Of a stretch of DNA of 64,000 nucleotides, positions 44,187 through 52,502 are shown piece after piece. Position numbers and translations under genes: made by a program. Below the pieces are notes generated by a model. It made no database searches and was not told the DNA's origin. It saw only the letters and a list, made by a program, of their open reading frames with translations. How positions within the stretch are numbered: the first letter of the stretch is position 1; each line of letters starts with the position of its first letter. Source of the stretch: Porticoccus sp041395745 (GTDB lineage: Bacteria; Pseudomonadota; Gammaproteobacteria; Pseudomonadales; Porticoccaceae). The stretch is from contig JAWKZV010000001.1 of assembly GCA_041395745.1 (NCBI GenBank), positions 186,001 to 250,000 on the forward strand. The letters run 5' to 3'.

Positions 44187-44663
44187 ATGCGGGTAGGCCA
44201 GGGTTACGATGTGCACGCTTTCGGAGAGGGCGACCAGATTGTTATTGGTGGGGTGACGATTCCCTATCACCGCGGACTCGTGGCTCACTCTGACGGAGAC
44301 GTGCTGATCCATGCACTCTGCGATGCCCTGCTGGGGGCCGCGGCTCTGGGGGATATTGGCCGCCATTTTCCCGATAGCGATCCCGCCTATAAGGGGGCTG
44401 ATAGCAGGGTACTGCTGCGGCAGGTCAAAACGCTCCTCGATGATCGGGGCTATCGCTTGATCAATGCCGATATCACACTGATTGCCCAGTCCCCCAAAAT
44501 GTCACCCCATGTGGAAGGAATGCGGGGCAACCTGGCCGCTGACCTTTGCTGCGAGATTGATCAGGTGAACGTCAAGGCGACCACTACCGAGAAGCTGGGG
44601 TTTGAGGGGCGCGGTGAGGGTATTGCCTGTCAGGCCATCGTGCTTCTGAGTAGCACCGGTTAA
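44187..44663 (+). CDS. ispF: 2-C-methyl-D-erythritol 2,4-cyclodiphosphate synthase
   Basis: A 158-residue trimeric zinc enzyme of the MEP pathway. GYDVHAFGEGD carries the first metal ligands, AHSDGDVLIHALCDALLGAAALGDIGRHFPDSD follows in pieces typical of the family, and TTTEKLGFEGRGEGIACQA ends the protein. Its 3' end faces the minus-strand amidotransferase. Confidence 0.97.
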   Translation: MRVGQGYDVHAFGEGDQIVIGGVTIPYHRGLVAHSDGDVLIHALCDALLGAAALGDIGRHFPDSDPAYKGADSRVLLRQVKTLLDDRGYRLINADITLIAQSPKMSPHVEGMRGNLAADLCCEIDQVNVKATTTEKLGFEGRGEGIACQAIVLLSSTG

Positions 44664-44693
44664 GGTTTTTTTTCCTCTCTTCCGCGTAACGCC

Positions 44694-45386
44694 TTACATC
44701 TTTTCCATGACAGCCAGAATCTCTCCCATCAGCTGATTGATCAGCATGAAGCGGGAGGGTTCTTCCAGCATTTGTTGTGCACTTTGCACGTATTCGCTGC
44801 CATCCAGCTCATCACCACAGTAGTTGATCAGGTCCCTGGCCGATGTCTCTGTGGTTTCCAGGTGAAACTGGAAGCCGACGACTTTGCCCGCGTAAACAAA
44901 TCCCTGGTTTGCACAGGCTGCGCTGCTGGCCAGGGAAATTGCGCCGGTGGGGATTGCGAAAGTATCTCCATGCCAGTGAAATACCTCGCTGTCGCCGGAG
45001 AGTATCTTGCCAATGGGGTTATTGAGTGCTCCTTCCGTAACGCTGAGAGGAAACCAGCCAATTTCACGGTGCCGGTTGCGAGTGACCGGAGCTCCCAACA
45101 CATTGGCAATCAGCTGGGCTCCCAGGCAGACTCCGAGGACGATTTTGCCTGCTTCAATTGCCTTCCGGATAAAGTGTTTTTCTTCCGTCAGCCATGAATA
45201 TTGTTGTTCATCACTCACTCCCATGGGCCCCCCCATTACTACCAGCCAGTCAAACTGGTCCAGCCCGGGGGGAGTTTCACCGCGATACAGGTGGGTGGCG
45301 CTGACGCTATGGTTGCGATCCCGGAACCAGCTTTCCATGCTACCCAGGCCCTCAAAGGGCACGTGTTGGAGATAGTGAATATGCAT
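44694..45386 (-). CDS. Class I glutamine amidotransferase (GMP synthase-like)
   Basis: A 230-residue stand-alone class I amidotransferase. The nucleophile cysteine is in LGVCLGAQL, and the catalytic histidine and glutamate in FQFHLETT; VVMGGPMGVSD is the oxyanion-region motif. Such proteins resemble the GATase domain of GMP synthase but lack the synthase half; partner and substrate are unknown. ATG 45386 is chosen because the upstream extension lacks conservation features. It is divergent from truD and interrupts the usual ispF-truD order. Confidence 0.82.
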   Translation of the reverse strand: MHIHYLQHVPFEGLGSMESWFRDRNHSVSATHLYRGETPPGLDQFDWLVVMGGPMGVSDEQQYSWLTEEKHFIRKAIEAGKIVLGVCLGAQLIANVLGAPVTRNRHREIGWFPLSVTEGALNNPIGKILSGDSEVFHWHGDTFAIPTGAISLASSAACANQGFVYAGKVVGFQFHLETTETSARDLINYCGDELDGSEYVQSAQQMLEEPSRFMLINQLMGEILAVMEKM

Positions 45387-45471
45387 AACGGCAGGCCTTG
45401 TGACTGCAGGTGGGTTTCCGTTTGATGGCGCAATCCGTAAACTTGCGCGCCCCGACAATGCTAAGAAAATT

Positions 45472-46491
45472 ATGAACAACAGGCAATTTTCCCTCGATTT
45501 TCCCCACGCTTATGGTATTCCGGCAGCCTCGGCACTGTTTCGCCAGCAGCTGGAAGATTTTCAGGTCACGGAGCAATTGGGTTTTGTCCCGTCTGGCGAA
45601 GGGGAGCATCTCTACCTTTGGGTAGAAAAGCGAGGCCAGAACACCCGCTGGGTAGCTGGGCAACTGGCGGATGCCTTCTCTGTTGATGAAGTGGCTGTCG
45701 GTTATTGCGGATTGAAGGATCGCCAGGCGATAACCCGACAGTGGTTCAGTGTGCATCTGCCGGGTGCGGGATTGCCGCCAATCTCCGAATTGCCGGTAAT
45801 TCCGGGTGTGTCTGTCCTGTCTGTGAGTCGCCATCCCAAAAAGCTTCGGCGCGGCATGCATTCGGGTAACGGGTTTGTGATCTGTTTGCGTCAGATCGAC
45901 GCTGGCAGCCAGCAAATGATCGAGGAGCGCCTCGCGGCTATAGCCCAGGGCGGTGTGCCCAACTACTTTGGCGAGCAGCGCTTTGGTCGCGATGGAGGCA
46001 ATCTGCCTGCGGCAGAGCAGCTATTCATCGAACGGGAAACCAGGAATAGGGACCGGCGAAGTGGCCGCTCGCGCAGACCTGCGGAACAAGGGGGTATCTA
46101 CCTATCCGCGGCGCGCTCTTATCTTTTCAATCTGGTGTTGGCAGAGCGAGTAAGGCAGGGCAGCTGGTACATCGCTCTTGACGGGGAGACCGAGCCCTCT
46201 GGCCCCCTGTGGGGGCGCGGACGAAGCCGGGCGCAGGGTGAGGTTCTGACGCTGGAAGAACAGGTGCTGGCGAACTGGCAGGATTGGTGCCATGGTCTGG
46301 AATTCAGCGGCTTGTCCCAGGAGCGACGATCTCTGGTCATGAAGCCGGATAATTTTTCTTGGTGTTGGGGTGATGGCGGGGATGAACATCCGGACCTCAG
46401 TCTGTCTTTTTCTCTGCCCCCTGGTTGTTTCGCCACGGCACTGTTGCGGGAAGTCGCCAAACTCCAGACGGCGCGGGCCGTGGCGGATTGA
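45472..46491 (+). CDS. truD: tRNA pseudouridine(13) synthase TruD
   Basis: A 339-residue pseudouridine synthase of the TruD family. The catalytic aspartate lies in GYCGLKDRQAITRQWFS, and NYFGEQRFGRDG and the C-terminal LPPGCFATALLRE are family motifs. ATG 45472 gives the usual N-terminus; an in-frame GTG at 45400 would add 24 unlikely residues. surE normally follows truD and precedes pcm; here pcm starts 49 bases later. Confidence 0.95.
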   Translation: MNNRQFSLDFPHAYGIPAASALFRQQLEDFQVTEQLGFVPSGEGEHLYLWVEKRGQNTRWVAGQLADAFSVDEVAVGYCGLKDRQAITRQWFSVHLPGAGLPPISELPVIPGVSVLSVSRHPKKLRRGMHSGNGFVICLRQIDAGSQQMIEERLAAIAQGGVPNYFGEQRFGRDGGNLPAAEQLFIERETRNRDRRSGRSRRPAEQGGIYLSAARSYLFNLVLAERVRQGSWYIALDGETEPSGPLWGRGRSRAQGEVLTLEEQVLANWQDWCHGLEFSGLSQERRSLVMKPDNFSWCWGDGGDEHPDLSLSFSLPPGCFATALLREVAKLQTARAVAD

Positions 46492-46540
46492 GAGGGCTGT
46501 GGTATAGTTCGCTTTTCCACTGACAGTAGGGGCTGCAAGG

Positions 46541-47212
46541 GTGAATTCGATTGAGCTTGGCGGCATTGGCATGACCTCCCAGCGAACTCGCGAACGACTC
46601 ATCCAGCGCCTGAAGGACCAGGGTATCAGCAACCAGCGTGTGTTGGATGTGATGCGAGTGACGCCCCGCCACCTGTTTTTGGATGAAGCCCTCTCCCATC
46701 GCGCTTACGAAGACACTGCGCTGCCAATCGGTTATGGGCAGACGCTCTCGCAGCCCTATGTTGTCGCACTGATGACGGAAATCCTTCTGTCCCAGGGGCC
46801 GCGCAAAAAAGTCCTCGAAATCGGCTCCGGCTCAGGTTACCAATCAGCCATCCTGGCGCAACTGGTTGACCAGTTGTATAGCGTGGAGCGCATCAAGCCA
46901 TTGATCGATAAGTCAAGGGAGCGTATTCGTATGCTGGGCTTGCGAAATGTGCGCTTTTCCCACAGTGACGGTGGGTTCGGCCTGCCGGAAAACGCACCCT
47001 TTGACGGTATTCTCAGCGCGGCTGCGCCCAACGAGGTGCCCGAAGAACTCCTCTATCAGTTGGCTCCGGACGGTATCCTGGTTATTCCAGTAGGTCCTGG
47101 CGACGTTCAGGAGCTGCGGGTGATTACCCGACAGGGAGACAGTTTCAATTTTGAAGAACGGGTAGCCGAGCAGGTGCGGTTTGTGCCTTTGCTTACCGGC
47201 GTGACCCGCTGA
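46541..47212 (+). CDS. pcm: Protein-L-isoaspartate O-methyltransferase
   Basis: A 223-residue repair methyltransferase for isoaspartyl residues in aged proteins. PIGYGQTLSQPYVVALMTE, the SAM motif VLEIGSGSGYQSAIL and the C-terminal RFVPLLTG are typical. GTG 46541 has AGGGG eight bases upstream; ATG 46571 is a shorter alternative near the E. coli length. The pcm-nlpD-rpoS region is conserved, with the DUF368 gene inserted here. Confidence 0.95.
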   Translation: MNSIELGGIGMTSQRTRERLIQRLKDQGISNQRVLDVMRVTPRHLFLDEALSHRAYEDTALPIGYGQTLSQPYVVALMTEILLSQGPRKKVLEIGSGSGYQSAILAQLVDQLYSVERIKPLIDKSRERIRMLGLRNVRFSHSDGGFGLPENAPFDGILSAAAPNEVPEELLYQLAPDGILVIPVGPGDVQELRVITRQGDSFNFEERVAEQVRFVPLLTGVTR

Positions 47213-47229
47213 TTTCAGGTCTTCCCGTC

Positions 47230-48165
47230 ATGGATGTTGTGAAGCGCTGGTTGCTGTTGTTTCTTAAAGGGATGGCCATGGGGGCCGCGGATGTGGTGCC
47301 CGGTGTTTCCGGGGGGACCATCGCCTTTGTCAGTGGTATCTACGAAGAGCTGGTAGATTCCATCCGCTCGGTCAATATTCATTCCCTGAAAATCCTTATC
47401 AAGGATGGTCCCAGAGCCTTCTGGTCTGCTATCAATGGCAACTTCCTGCTGATATTGTTTGCCGGTATTTTGTTGAGTGTTGTCTCCCTGGCAAAACTGG
47501 TCAGTCACCTGCTGGTTAGCCAACCGATCCTGGTGTGGTCGTTCTTTTTCGGTCTGATCGTTGCGTCTATTCTCTACATTTTCCGTCAGTTGCCACATCT
47601 GCGTTGGAAGGAAGGGGTATCCCTGACAATTGGTACGCTTATCGCGTTGGCTATCTCCCTTGCATCACCAACCCAGGGTTCCGAGGGGCTATTGGTGGTA
47701 TATCTTTCCGGTGCCATAGCGATATGCGCCATGATTCTGCCAGGCATTTCCGGCAGTTTTATTCTTCTGCTATTGGGTATGTACCCGGTGATGATCGATG
47801 CAATTAGCGAAATGCACTGGCAGTTGCTGTTGATGTTCATGCTGGGTTGCGCTTCGGGGCTGATGGCCTTTTCCCGCTTGCTTTCATGGCTGCTCCACCG
47901 TCACCATGCCCTCACCATAGCACTGTTGACCGGATTCCTGGTGGGTTCACTGTTGATCGTCTGGCCCTGGCGGGAAACTCTGGAAGTGATGATCGATAGC
48001 CGCGGTCGGGAGGTGGTGCTGTCTTCTCGTCTGCTCTGGCCTGAGGAATTTGGTCGTGTAACCGGACTTGATCCACGGACTTGGTTGGCGACAGGCTGTA
48101 TGGTTGTCGGCTTGATTGTGGTACTGGGCCTGGAATATCTTGGTGGCCAACGAAGAAAACTCTGA
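47230..48165 (+). CDS. DUF368 membrane protein, PopT-type undecaprenyl phosphate translocase candidate
   Basis: A 311-residue protein with about eight to ten membrane segments. The two DUF368 signatures are seen as an internal repeat: DVVPGVSGGTIAFVSGIYEEL near residue 22 and MILPGISGSFILLLLGMY near 165. Members of this family (PopT) have been shown to recycle undecaprenyl phosphate across the inner membrane, so this protein may serve the lipid carrier made by UppS (18.5 kb). Function here is by family. It starts 17 bases after pcm and precedes nlpD. Confidence 0.88.
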   Translation: MDVVKRWLLLFLKGMAMGAADVVPGVSGGTIAFVSGIYEELVDSIRSVNIHSLKILIKDGPRAFWSAINGNFLLILFAGILLSVVSLAKLVSHLLVSQPILVWSFFFGLIVASILYIFRQLPHLRWKEGVSLTIGTLIALAISLASPTQGSEGLLVVYLSGAIAICAMILPGISGSFILLLLGMYPVMIDAISEMHWQLLLMFMLGCASGLMAFSRLLSWLLHRHHALTIALLTGFLVGSLLIVWPWRETLEVMIDSRGREVVLSSRLLWPEEFGRVTGLDPRTWLATGCMVVGLIVVLGLEYLGGQRRKL

Positions 48166-48224
48166 CGACAGAGGTGTAATAAAAGGGGAGAAAATTTTTG
48201 TCCGCGCAGTCCTGCCAGGGAATC

Positions 48225-48980
48225 ATGTTGCGTTGGCTTGTCCTGTGTGCCGGGCTGACATTTCTCTCCGCCTGCCAGACTCCGCCTCCAGCGCCCATTG
48301 ATCAGCGGCCCCCGCCGCCCAGTGAAAAAATCAATTACCACCTGGTCTCCCGGGATGAAACCCTGTTTTCCATCGCCTGGCGCTATGAAATCGATGTAGA
48401 TAAGCTGGCCAGGGCCAATGGCCTGAGGCATCCCTATAACATTTACGATGGTCAACGCCTGACACTGGATACCAGCTACCTGCCACCACCGCCGAGACCG
48501 GCAGCGAGGCCTGTCACTTCGAGCCCCAAGCCCAGGGTTACTGCGCAATCGGCACCTCCGCCGATCAGCGTTACCAAACCGCCGCCAAAATCGACGGCAT
48601 CCCTGCCCTCTCACTGGAACTGGCAATGGCCGGTTGAGGGCAAAGTCACGAAAACCTACAACAGTGATCCGCTGTTCAAGGGGATAGATATACAGAGTCA
48701 TCCCGGTCAGCCGGTAGTGGCCGCAGCCCCCGGAGTGGTTGTTTATTCGGGTAGTGGATTGCGTGGCTATGGCCAGCTGATCATCATCAAGCACAGTGAG
48801 GTTTACCTCAGTGCTTATGCCCACTGCCGGAAGATTTACGTGAAGGAAGGGCAGACCTTGAGAGGAGGCGAAAAAGTGGCGGAAGTGGGTGGGGACCCCG
48901 CAAATACAAAACGCCTGTATTTCGAAATCCGCAAGGATGGCAAACCGAGCAACCCCCTGAGTTATCTGCCCAGACGTTGA
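48225..48980 (+). CDS. nlpD: LysM/M23 lipoprotein NlpD, activator-type
   Basis: A 251-residue outer-membrane lipoprotein: lipobox LSAC (Cys17), LysM domain (~39-82), a proline-rich linker (~86-130) and an M23/LytM domain (~140-245). The peptidase metal residues are degenerate: the expected His of HxxxD is replaced (LFKGIDI) and the late motif reads YAHCRK. E. coli NlpD is likewise inactive and switches on the amidase AmiC, so the same role is inferred. ATG 48225 begins the signal peptide; TTG 48198, with the strong GGGGAG site, is a real alternative adding nine residues. rpoS follows. Confidence 0.92.
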   Translation: MLRWLVLCAGLTFLSACQTPPPAPIDQRPPPPSEKINYHLVSRDETLFSIAWRYEIDVDKLARANGLRHPYNIYDGQRLTLDTSYLPPPPRPAARPVTSSPKPRVTAQSAPPPISVTKPPPKSTASLPSHWNWQWPVEGKVTKTYNSDPLFKGIDIQSHPGQPVVAAAPGVVVYSGSGLRGYGQLIIIKHSEVYLSAYAHCRKIYVKEGQTLRGGEKVAEVGGDPANTKRLYFEIRKDGKPSNPLSYLPRR

Positions 48981-49130
48981 GCTCATTTCATTGCCCGCTA
49001 GCCTGTGTTGCTGCGCTGACATGGGCTCCCTTTTGATGGTACAGTTCCTGCACAAATGGACTTTAAGTTGCAGTATAAAAACTGCGAGATGACCGTTAGT
49101 GTTCTGTTTTATTGAGTTGGAATAGCTTCT

Positions 49131-50093
49131 GTGTCAGAAGAAAATGATAACGACTTTGACGATAACGATGAAGAAAGTCTTGAGTTCGAGAGCGGTGCTA
49201 CCGATCAGAGTAGCGACGAGCAGGACGAAGAAGTCATTCCGTCAAAGGACGAAAAAGTACTGGATGCGGCCAGCCTCTACCTGAAAGAGATCGGCTACGC
49301 ACCGTTGTTGTCCGCCGAGGAAGAGGTTTTCTACGCGCGCAAGATTCGCGACGGTGATGATGCCGCGCGCAAGCGCATGATCGAGAGCAACCTGCGCCTT
49401 GTCGTCAAAATTGCCCGACGTTACGTGAACCGCGGATTGGCTCTCCTGGACCTGATTGAGGAGGGGAACCTGGGGCTGATGCGTGCGGTGGAGAAATTCG
49501 ATCCGGAGCTGGGGTACCGTTTTTCCACCTATGCCACCTGGTGGATTCGCCAGTCGGTTGAGCGGGCGCTGATGAACCAGACTCGCACGATTCGTCTTCC
49601 AATTCACGTCGTCAAGGAACTGAATGTCTACCTGAAGACATCCCGGCGTCTGGCCCAGGAGCTGGATCACGACCCCACTGCGGAAGAGATTGCCCGCTCG
49701 CTGGACAAGACTGTCGATGACGTTTCTCGTATGCTTCGCCTCAATGAACGGGTCAGTTCTGTCGATGTTCCCATGGGAAAAGATGGTGATAGGGTTCTGG
49801 TGGATACCCTCGCTGATGAGCACCCCAATGATCCAGAAGAGTTGGTGGAAGAAGAGGACATGACCAGTGCAATCGAAACCTGGTTGTCTGAACTCACTGA
49901 CAAACAGCAGGAGGTGATTGCCAGGAGATTTGGTCTACACGGTTACGATGTCGCAACCCTTGAGGAAGTTGGTCAGGAGATCGGTCTCACCAGGGAAAGG
50001 GTGCGCCAGATTCAGGTGGAGGCGCTGCGCCGCCTGAAGACCATGCTGAAAAATCAGGGGCTCGACGGCAACATCCTGTTCGAAGATACCTGA
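49131..50093 (+). CDS. rpoS: RNA polymerase sigma factor RpoS
   Basis: The 320-residue stationary-phase/general-stress sigma factor. An acidic N-terminus precedes region 1.2 (DAASLYLKEIGYAPLL), region 2 (LLDLIEEGNLGLMRAVEKFD, YRFSTYATWWIRQ), region 3 and region 4 with the helix-turn-helix (TLEEVGQEIGLTRERVRQIQ). The start is GTG 49131 with a weak ribosome site. A GCAGT/ACTGC mini-hairpin lies in the 150-base leader at about 49070-49085. In other gammaproteobacteria the main rpoS promoter lies within nlpD. It converges on suhB with three bases between stops. Confidence 0.97.
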   Translation: MSEENDNDFDDNDEESLEFESGATDQSSDEQDEEVIPSKDEKVLDAASLYLKEIGYAPLLSAEEEVFYARKIRDGDDAARKRMIESNLRLVVKIARRYVNRGLALLDLIEEGNLGLMRAVEKFDPELGYRFSTYATWWIRQSVERALMNQTRTIRLPIHVVKELNVYLKTSRRLAQELDHDPTAEEIARSLDKTVDDVSRMLRLNERVSSVDVPMGKDGDRVLVDTLADEHPNDPEELVEEEDMTSAIETWLSELTDKQQEVIARRFGLHGYDVATLEEVGQEIGLTRERVRQIQVEALRRLKTMLKNQGLDGNILFEDT

Positions 50094-50096
50094 CAG

Positions 50097-50915
50097 TTAT
50101 TCGCTTGAGCTTTTTTCCAGGTAGCCCAGATGTTTCTGCACTACCTGGAGGGTGGGCTTGAACAACTTGGGTGTGGCGCAGACGATATTGCCACTTTCCA
50201 TGTAATCTTCTCTGCCGGCAAAGTCGCTGACCAGTCCGCCGGCTTCCTTGACCAGCAACACTCCCGCTGCAATATCCCAGGGTTTCAGGCTCATCTCCCA
50301 GAAAGCGTCAAAGCGGCCCGCTGCCATATAGGCGAGGTCCAGTGATGCCACGCCCAGTCGGCGTATTCCCGAAGATTGTGTAGCCAGATCAGTGAGACAG
50401 GCCAGGTACGGTTCCATGTGGTCGATCGAGGGGCGGTTGAAGGGGATGCCGGTAGCGACTACAGCACCGGCCAGGCCTATACGGCCTGATACGCGTATGC
50501 GCTTCCCATTCAGATAGGCGCCACGACCTCGGCTGGCAGTAAATTCTTCCCGGCGCATGGGGTCGAATACTACAGCGTGTTCCAGTCGGCCCTTGTAGCG
50601 GCAACCGATGGAAACAGCAAAGTGGGGGATGCCGTGGATGAAGTTGGTGGTGCCATCCAGCGGATCGATAATCCACTGGTAGTCGTTGTTTTCGCCTTCT
50701 AGCAGACCTGACTCTTCACCGATGATGGTGTGGTCGGGATAGGCCTTGCGCAGGTGGTAGATCACTTCCTTTTCAGAGGCCCGGTCAGTCTCCGTGACGA
50801 AGTCGTTGCGGCCCTTCTCGTCGATCTTGATCAGGTCATTTCGCTCAGTGGCTCTAGCAATCATTTCCCCGGCTTTGCGGGCTGCGCGAAGTGCAATATT
50901 GACCATCGGTTCCAT
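50097..50915 (-). CDS. suhB: Inositol monophosphatase family protein SuhB
   Basis: A 272-residue magnesium-dependent phosphatase, also a Nus-factor partner in rRNA transcription in E. coli. GEESG, the metal-binding IDPLDGTTNFIHGIP and the late KPWDIAAGVLLVKEAGG are diagnostic. ATG 50915 gives the family length; the longer frame upstream is non-coding. An extended -10 (TGA then TACAAT, 50953-50948 on the minus strand) lies about 30 bases upstream. It is divergent from trmJ, as in Pseudomonas. Confidence 0.95.
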   Translation of the reverse strand: MEPMVNIALRAARKAGEMIARATERNDLIKIDEKGRNDFVTETDRASEKEVIYHLRKAYPDHTIIGEESGLLEGENNDYQWIIDPLDGTTNFIHGIPHFAVSIGCRYKGRLEHAVVFDPMRREEFTASRGRGAYLNGKRIRVSGRIGLAGAVVATGIPFNRPSIDHMEPYLACLTDLATQSSGIRRLGVASLDLAYMAAGRFDAFWEMSLKPWDIAAGVLLVKEAGGLVSDFAGREDYMESGNIVCATPKLFKPTLQVVQKHLGYLEKSSSE

Positions 50916-51144
50916 TACTAGCTGTCCCACTGTAGCGAAAGCGCGGCATTGTATCAGAGTGGGTAAGTTTAAGGGGAGGGGAAAACCATGATTTCCCATG
51001 TACTTCCTGATAGAATGCGCGCCGCTTCGGCGGGGCTTCACCTGCTCCCTGAAGGCCCCTGCGCAATGGCCTCTGTGGGCCCTGGTTTGGTCGTGGATTC
51101 AAGGTTTTTGTCCGCTTGCCAGCCGTCTGATAGGCGAACCAATC

Positions 51145-51909
51145 GTGTTTGAAAACGTACGTATAGTTTTGGTCAATACTACTCACCCCGGCAATATCGG
51201 TGGTGCTGCTCGGGCGATCAAAAATATGGGGCTGTCCCGGCTCTATCTGGTTGCTCCCAAGGATTATCCGGCTGATCGCGCGGTTTGGCGGGCGGCAAAT
51301 GCCCTGGACGTGCTCGATTATGCAGTAGTGGTGGATACTGTGGATGAAGCCATTGCCGGTTGCGGCCTGGTGGTGGGAACCAGTGCTCGTGAACGCCGTA
51401 TCCCCTGGCCGCTGCTCAATCCTCGTGAATGTGGTGAGCGGGTCTGGGCTGAGGCTGTGACCCATGACGTGGCGATCCTGTTCGGTCGTGAAGATCGGGG
51501 ATTAACCAACGAAGAACTGCACAAATGTACCTATCATGTGCATATCCCATCCAATCCTGAGTACAGCTCCCTGAACCTGGCCGCCGCGGTACAGGTGCTC
51601 TGCTACGAGGTTCGCATGGCGTCCCTTGCGGACGAGGAGGGCAAGCTGCCTCCACTGCAGGAGTGGGATGTGCCTCCCGCGCGGATGGGGGACCTTGAGA
51701 TGTATTTTCAACACCTGGAGCAGGCGCTGGTGGATATCGGTTTCCACGACCGGGATAACCCCCGGCAGACCATGGCCCGGTTGCGCCGTTTGTACAGTCG
51801 CATTCGTATGGACGAGATGGAGCTGTCTATTTTAAGGGGGGTTCTGACCGCGATTCAGAACCAAGCCTTCAAGATGCGCAAGCTGTTGGAAAACAAGCAA
51901 GACAGTTGA
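51145..51909 (+). CDS. trmJ: tRNA (cytidine/uridine-2'-O-)-methyltransferase TrmJ
   Basis: A 254-residue SPOUT-family methyltransferase acting at position 32 of tRNA. VRIVLVNTTHPGNIGGAARAIKNMG begins the protein (in part), then FGREDRGLTNEE and YSSLNLAAAVQVLCYE form the knotted SAM site. GTG 51145 with AGGCGA upstream is the chosen start; the open frame upstream to 50998 is unlikely to be coding. A TAGAAT -10 with GC-rich discriminator sits near 51011. cysE, which often lies between trmJ and iscR, is absent. Confidence 0.93.
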   Translation: MFENVRIVLVNTTHPGNIGGAARAIKNMGLSRLYLVAPKDYPADRAVWRAANALDVLDYAVVVDTVDEAIAGCGLVVGTSARERRIPWPLLNPRECGERVWAEAVTHDVAILFGREDRGLTNEELHKCTYHVHIPSNPEYSSLNLAAAVQVLCYEVRMASLADEEGKLPPLQEWDVPPARMGDLEMYFQHLEQALVDIGFHDRDNPRQTMARLRRLYSRIRMDEMELSILRGVLTAIQNQAFKMRKLLENKQDS

Positions 51910-51921
51910 GTCAATCCGGAT

Positions 51922-51946
51922 AAAACCTACTAAAAAAGTAAGCTAT
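51922..51946. promoter_or_regulatory. IscR type 1 operator, upstream site
   Basis: A 25-base site matching the type 1 IscR consensus for [2Fe-2S]-IscR: left half AAAACC-TACT, right half AGTA-AGCTAT, with AAAAA between. The right half fits best. It abuts the second site without a gap. Confidence 0.65.
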
Positions 51947-51971
51947 TTACTTGACTAAAATAGTTGGTTTT
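51947..51971. promoter_or_regulatory. IscR type 1 operator, overlapping the iscR promoter
   Basis: TTACTT-GACT-AAAAT-AGTT-GGTTTT matches the type 1 consensus at nearly all core positions. It covers the -35 element, so bound Fe-S IscR would block polymerase, giving the negative feedback known in E. coli. Confidence 0.78.
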
Positions 51972-51979
51972 TAGATAAT
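51951..51979 (+). promoter_or_regulatory. Promoter of the isc operon
   Basis: TTGACT (51951-51956), a 17-base spacer and GATAAT (51974-51979). Predicted start near 51986, about 38 bases before the iscR ATG. One of the strongest promoter matches in the window. Confidence 0.82.
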
Positions 51980-52023
51980 GCCAGCGTGATATTTGATTGG
52001 CAAAGCACGGTGAGAGCAACATT

Positions 52024-52479
52024 ATGCGCCTGACAACGAGGGGACGTTACGCGGTGACAGCAATGCTGGACCTGGCGCTTCATGGCGCCGAAGGGCCGAT
52101 TAGCCTGGCGGATATTTCCCAGCGCCAGGAAATTTCTTTGTCCTATCTTGAGCAGTTGTTCGCCAAGTTGCGCCAGAAAGACCTGGTAAGCAGTGTCCGT
52201 GGCCCCGGTGGTGGTTACCGACTGGCCCGTGGTGGCGAATCTATCAATGTTGCAGAAATCATTGATGCAGTAAATGAGTCAATTGACGCCACCAGCTGCA
52301 GTGGAAAGGGTAATTGCCAGAGTGGAGGGGTGTGTCTAACCCACCATCTATGGGATGACCTGAGCCAGCAAATTCACCGTTTTTTAAGCGGAATCACCCT
52401 GGATAGCCTGGTGCATCAGCAGGAAGTTCGCCTGGTGACACTGCGCCAGAATGAAGCGGGCGAGATGGCCAGCAATTGA
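52024..52479 (+). CDS. iscR: Fe-S cluster-sensing transcriptional regulator IscR
   Basis: A 151-residue Rrf2-family winged-helix regulator. MRLTTRGRYAVTAMLDLALH, the recognition helix region ISLSYLEQLFAKLR and the wing GPGGGYRLAR are typical; the cluster cysteines lie in TSCSGKGNCQSGGVCLTHH. With a [2Fe-2S] cluster it represses isc through type 1 sites such as the pair just upstream. ATG 52024 has GAGAG upstream and starts the conserved protein; the frame 27 bases longer is rejected. Confidence 0.97.
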   Translation: MRLTTRGRYAVTAMLDLALHGAEGPISLADISQRQEISLSYLEQLFAKLRQKDLVSSVRGPGGGYRLARGGESINVAEIIDAVNESIDATSCSGKGNCQSGGVCLTHHLWDDLSQQIHRFLSGITLDSLVHQQEVRLVTLRQNEAGEMASN

Positions 52480-52502
52480 ACTGAATTATCTGGAGTTGTT
52501 GA

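Noticed and set aside
46541..46571. Choosing ATG 46571 as the pcm start.
   Set aside because: GTG 46541 has a better-spaced AGGGG site, though the shorter start remains possible.
49070..49085. TATAAA near the rpoS leader as a main rpoS promoter.
   Set aside because: No acceptable -35 at the right spacing, and rpoS promoters in relatives usually lie within nlpD.
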